This document shows, piece by piece, positions 35,401 to 36,713 of a DNA stretch of 36,713 bases. The position numbers were made by a program, and so were the translations under genes. The number at the start of each line of letters is the position of its first letter. The stretch's first letter is position 1. The stretch is taken from the NCBI GenBank assembly GCA_015272465.1, contig JACYLR010000112.1:1-36713 (forward strand), written 5' to 3'. This DNA is from Gloeomargaritaceae cyanobacterium C42_A2020_066 (lineage in GTDB: Bacteria; Cyanobacteriota; Cyanobacteriia; Gloeomargaritales; Gloeomargaritaceae). The notes below the pieces were generated by a model. It was not told the DNA's origin, made no database searches, and saw nothing but the letters and a program-made list of their open reading frames with translations.

Positions 35401-36141
35401 AAGTCTATGAGTCCAATACCTCGGTTCAGCTACTCCTAAAACTTAGGGAGCACCCATCCCCAAAGGCATTGCAAGTGAGGCCCATACCTGTGTGGAGCCT
35501 GTGGGCATCTGTCCTGGCTTGATGCCTTTTGGGTGTGACTCTTTGCCAGGAGTCAGGCGATCTTTAAGCACCAGCGCGCTATCAAAAGGACTCACCCGGC
35601 GGGTTATCACCACGATTCTGCTGCGGAGTCCACTACACCCCTACGCGTCATTCTCATTAAGAATCTCTACTATTCCAGGATTGTCAAAGTGTGCCCCTGT
35701 TCTAGGGTAAGCCGACCGATCGATTAGTTAGGCAGCCACGCCTTGAGCCGCAACGAGCCAGGTTCCTAACAGGTTTAAGCGCCGACGGCTACCCGGCTTC
35801 GGGAACCTTAACGAGGGTTAACGGGATATTAACCTCTATTAGAAAACTGTATGCGTCGATCCAGCTCACTACCCCTACAATGGTAACTCTCTGCATCAAA
35901 GGTAGGATGTTTAGCGGTATGACTCTCAGGGGCCACTATGGGCCAGAATATCGGCCGGACGGATGTTTGGGGCGTCGGCACGGCAAGATAAATCGCCTCT
36001 CAAAGCACGCACTTCCTAATGGCCCTGTCACAGTAGATTGTGACTCTTTTGAAGGCACTCACGGGTTCCCCGAGGGACAGCGGGCCTGGGTACCGGCCGG
36101 CCGGGGGCGGGGAGAGCATTAGGATAATGGAGAACAACCTT
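35401..36141. other. Long non-coding stretch with hairpins before tRNA-Arg
   Basis: With the preceding MITE-like element this is about 1 kb without a believable gene. The two small plus-strand frames (72 and 80 residues) have no family features. Notable structure: AGGTTCC (35760-35766) pairs with GGAACCT (35802-35808), enclosing an inner GCCG/CGGC; then GAGGGTTAA (35813-35821) pairs with TTAACCTC (35829-35836) with one bulge. Together they could belong to a small structured RNA. The only GGCCGGCC is at 36095-36102. A -10-like GATAAT (36123-36128) lies 14 bases before the tRNA. On the minus strand a short coding-looking stretch near 35640-35690 may be a decayed gene. Confidence 0.4.
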
Positions 36142-36214
36142 GCTGCAGTAGCTCAGTGGATAGAGCAGCGACCTTCTAAGTCGTGGGTCGGGGGTTCAAA
36201 TCCCTCCTGCGGCG
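36142..36214 (+). tRNA. tRNA-Arg (anticodon TCT)
   Basis: 73 nt on the plus strand. The acceptor stem GCTGCAG pairs with CTGCGGC with one G-T, the D arm has GCTC/GAGC, and anticodon stem GCGAC/GTCGT carries loop CTTCTAA, giving TCT, which reads AGA. The T arm contains GTTCAAAT. CCA is not encoded. A -10-like GATAAT lies 14 bases upstream. Confidence 0.95.
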
Positions 36215-36230
36215 TCGGCCCCAGCCCGGC

Positions 36231-36713
36231 TCAGGGCTTGCGCTCCGACTGGTTTTGGGGTGGAGGGGCCAGCCACTCGGATAGGGGCCGGATCGTGGCG
36301 GTTTGCAGGTCAATCGTCGTCACATAGACCGGTAGCTCAGGGGTCTTTGCCGAGTCCGCGGGCGGATCGACAAGGGCGTAGAGAAACGCACCACTAAAGT
36401 CCATGGCCCCAACAATTAACTGGTGAGTCTGGCCGTTCTCGAGGGTAACTGTCACCGTTGCCTGAGGCTGATTCAACCCAAAATCCGCCTTCTGTTCTGG
36501 CTTTGCCTCAATTTGCCGCTCTTCCTGTGCTGCGGTCATTTGACTTAGGAGGAAGGCAATGGTGGCATCGTTGGCCCGCACATCCCTGGGTTTACGCATC
36601 CGCCACTGGCCGGGGGCCTGACGCTCAAAGACTAGGGTGCCCGCAGCATTGTCCAGCCGAATCGCTTTAACTTCAGCCTCCTTGAAGTTAAACAGGCGCT
36701 GGGCAGCCATTTC
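36231..36713 (-). CDS. DUF4340 family protein, 5' end cut by the window edge
   Basis: The frame is open to the last base of the window, so the N-terminus, which in this family normally carries a membrane anchor, is missing. About 160 residues are seen. LFNFKEAEVKAIRLDNAAGT, APGQWRMRKPRDVRANDATI and FGLNQPQATVTVTLENGQTH match the repeated beta-rich pattern of DUF4340 proteins, often encoded next to ABC-2 or gliding-type exporters and of unknown function. The tail is short and polar (PPPQNQSERKP). The gene converges on tRNA-Arg(TCT), with 16 bases between them. Its neighbours beyond the window are unknown. Confidence 0.75.
   Translation of the reverse strand, partial: EMAAQRLFNFKEAEVKAIRLDNAAGTLVFERQAPGQWRMRKPRDVRANDATIAFLLSQMTAAQEERQIEAKPEQKADFGLNQPQATVTVTLENGQTHQLIVGAMDFSGAFLYALVDPPADSAKTPELPVYVTTIDLQTATIRPLSEWLAPPPQNQSERKP

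Noticed and set aside
35492-35710. 72-residue plus-strand ORF in the long gap
   Set aside because: No ribosome binding site, no recognisable family, region looks non-coding.
36040-36327. 95-residue plus-strand ORF spanning the tRNA
   Set aside because: It runs through tRNA-Arg(TCT) and into the antisense of the DUF4340 gene.

Overview
This window comes from a cyanobacterial chromosome of fairly high GC (roughly 60% by eye). Phosphoribulokinase, a kaiABC circadian cluster, a 36-residue PsaI photosystem I subunit missing from the ORF track, a cytochrome b6-type protein and several cyanobacterial conserved families (Ycf33/DUF751, DUF1816, DUF3084) all point that way. I cannot name the genus. 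The most striking property is genome-scale: the octamer GGCCGGCC occurs about 100 times by hand count in 36.7 kb (overlapping copies included), where base composition predicts 2-3. I saw no copy of HIP1 (GCGATCGC), the usual cyanobacterial iterated palindrome.

Layout. 60-2630: an unusual fusion of a CRP-like sensor, a degenerate NtrC-type AAA+ domain and a polyferredoxin membrane module. 2800-3810: prk behind a good promoter. 3811-4314: non-coding, with short inverted repeats. 4315-7897: an EamA transporter, then an eight-repeat WD40 protein and a Ser/Thr kinase with a C-terminal DEP domain. 7980-11057: a DUF1800/DUF1501 export pair. 11307-14651 (minus): pentapeptide-repeat protein, inositol monophosphatase family enzyme and MFS transporter, closely spaced. 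14710-15579 (minus): ycf33 and DUF1614. 15744-16403: a b6-like cytochrome lacking one heme ligand and the heme-c cysteine. 16375-16716 (minus): DUF1816.

17070-21986: cbiD faces glgP-pyrE, which share a 4-base overlap (GTGA); truB follows. 22115-24399: kaiA (C-terminal domain only), kaiB and kaiC, then a convergent tRNA-Arg(CCG). 24597-26886: an exported hypothetical protein and a gmhB-like/glk pair. 27026-29123: prfB with its programmed +1 frameshift, which the ORF track misses, and a methyltransferase. 29294-31417: a glycine-rich RRM protein with a strong terminator, and a ComM/YifB ATPase. 31414-34841 (minus): ligA and a DUF3084 protein. 35034-35144: psaI. 35145-36141: about 1 kb of non-coding DNA holding a MITE-like element and hairpins. 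36142-36214: tRNA-Arg(TCT). 36231-36713 (minus): a DUF4340 protein cut by the window edge.

The genes do not form one pathway. They are typical scattered cyanobacterial housekeeping genes in short units of 2-3, several with stop/start overlaps, and many convergent pairs overlap at their 3' ends. Glycogen phosphorylase and glucokinase (glycogen use), Prk (Calvin cycle) and kaiABC (timing) fit a photoautotroph storing glycogen by day. The best candidates for something undescribed are the GGCCGGCC system, the sensor/AAA+/polyferredoxin fusion, the WD40 plus kinase-DEP pair, and the altered b6-like cytochrome.
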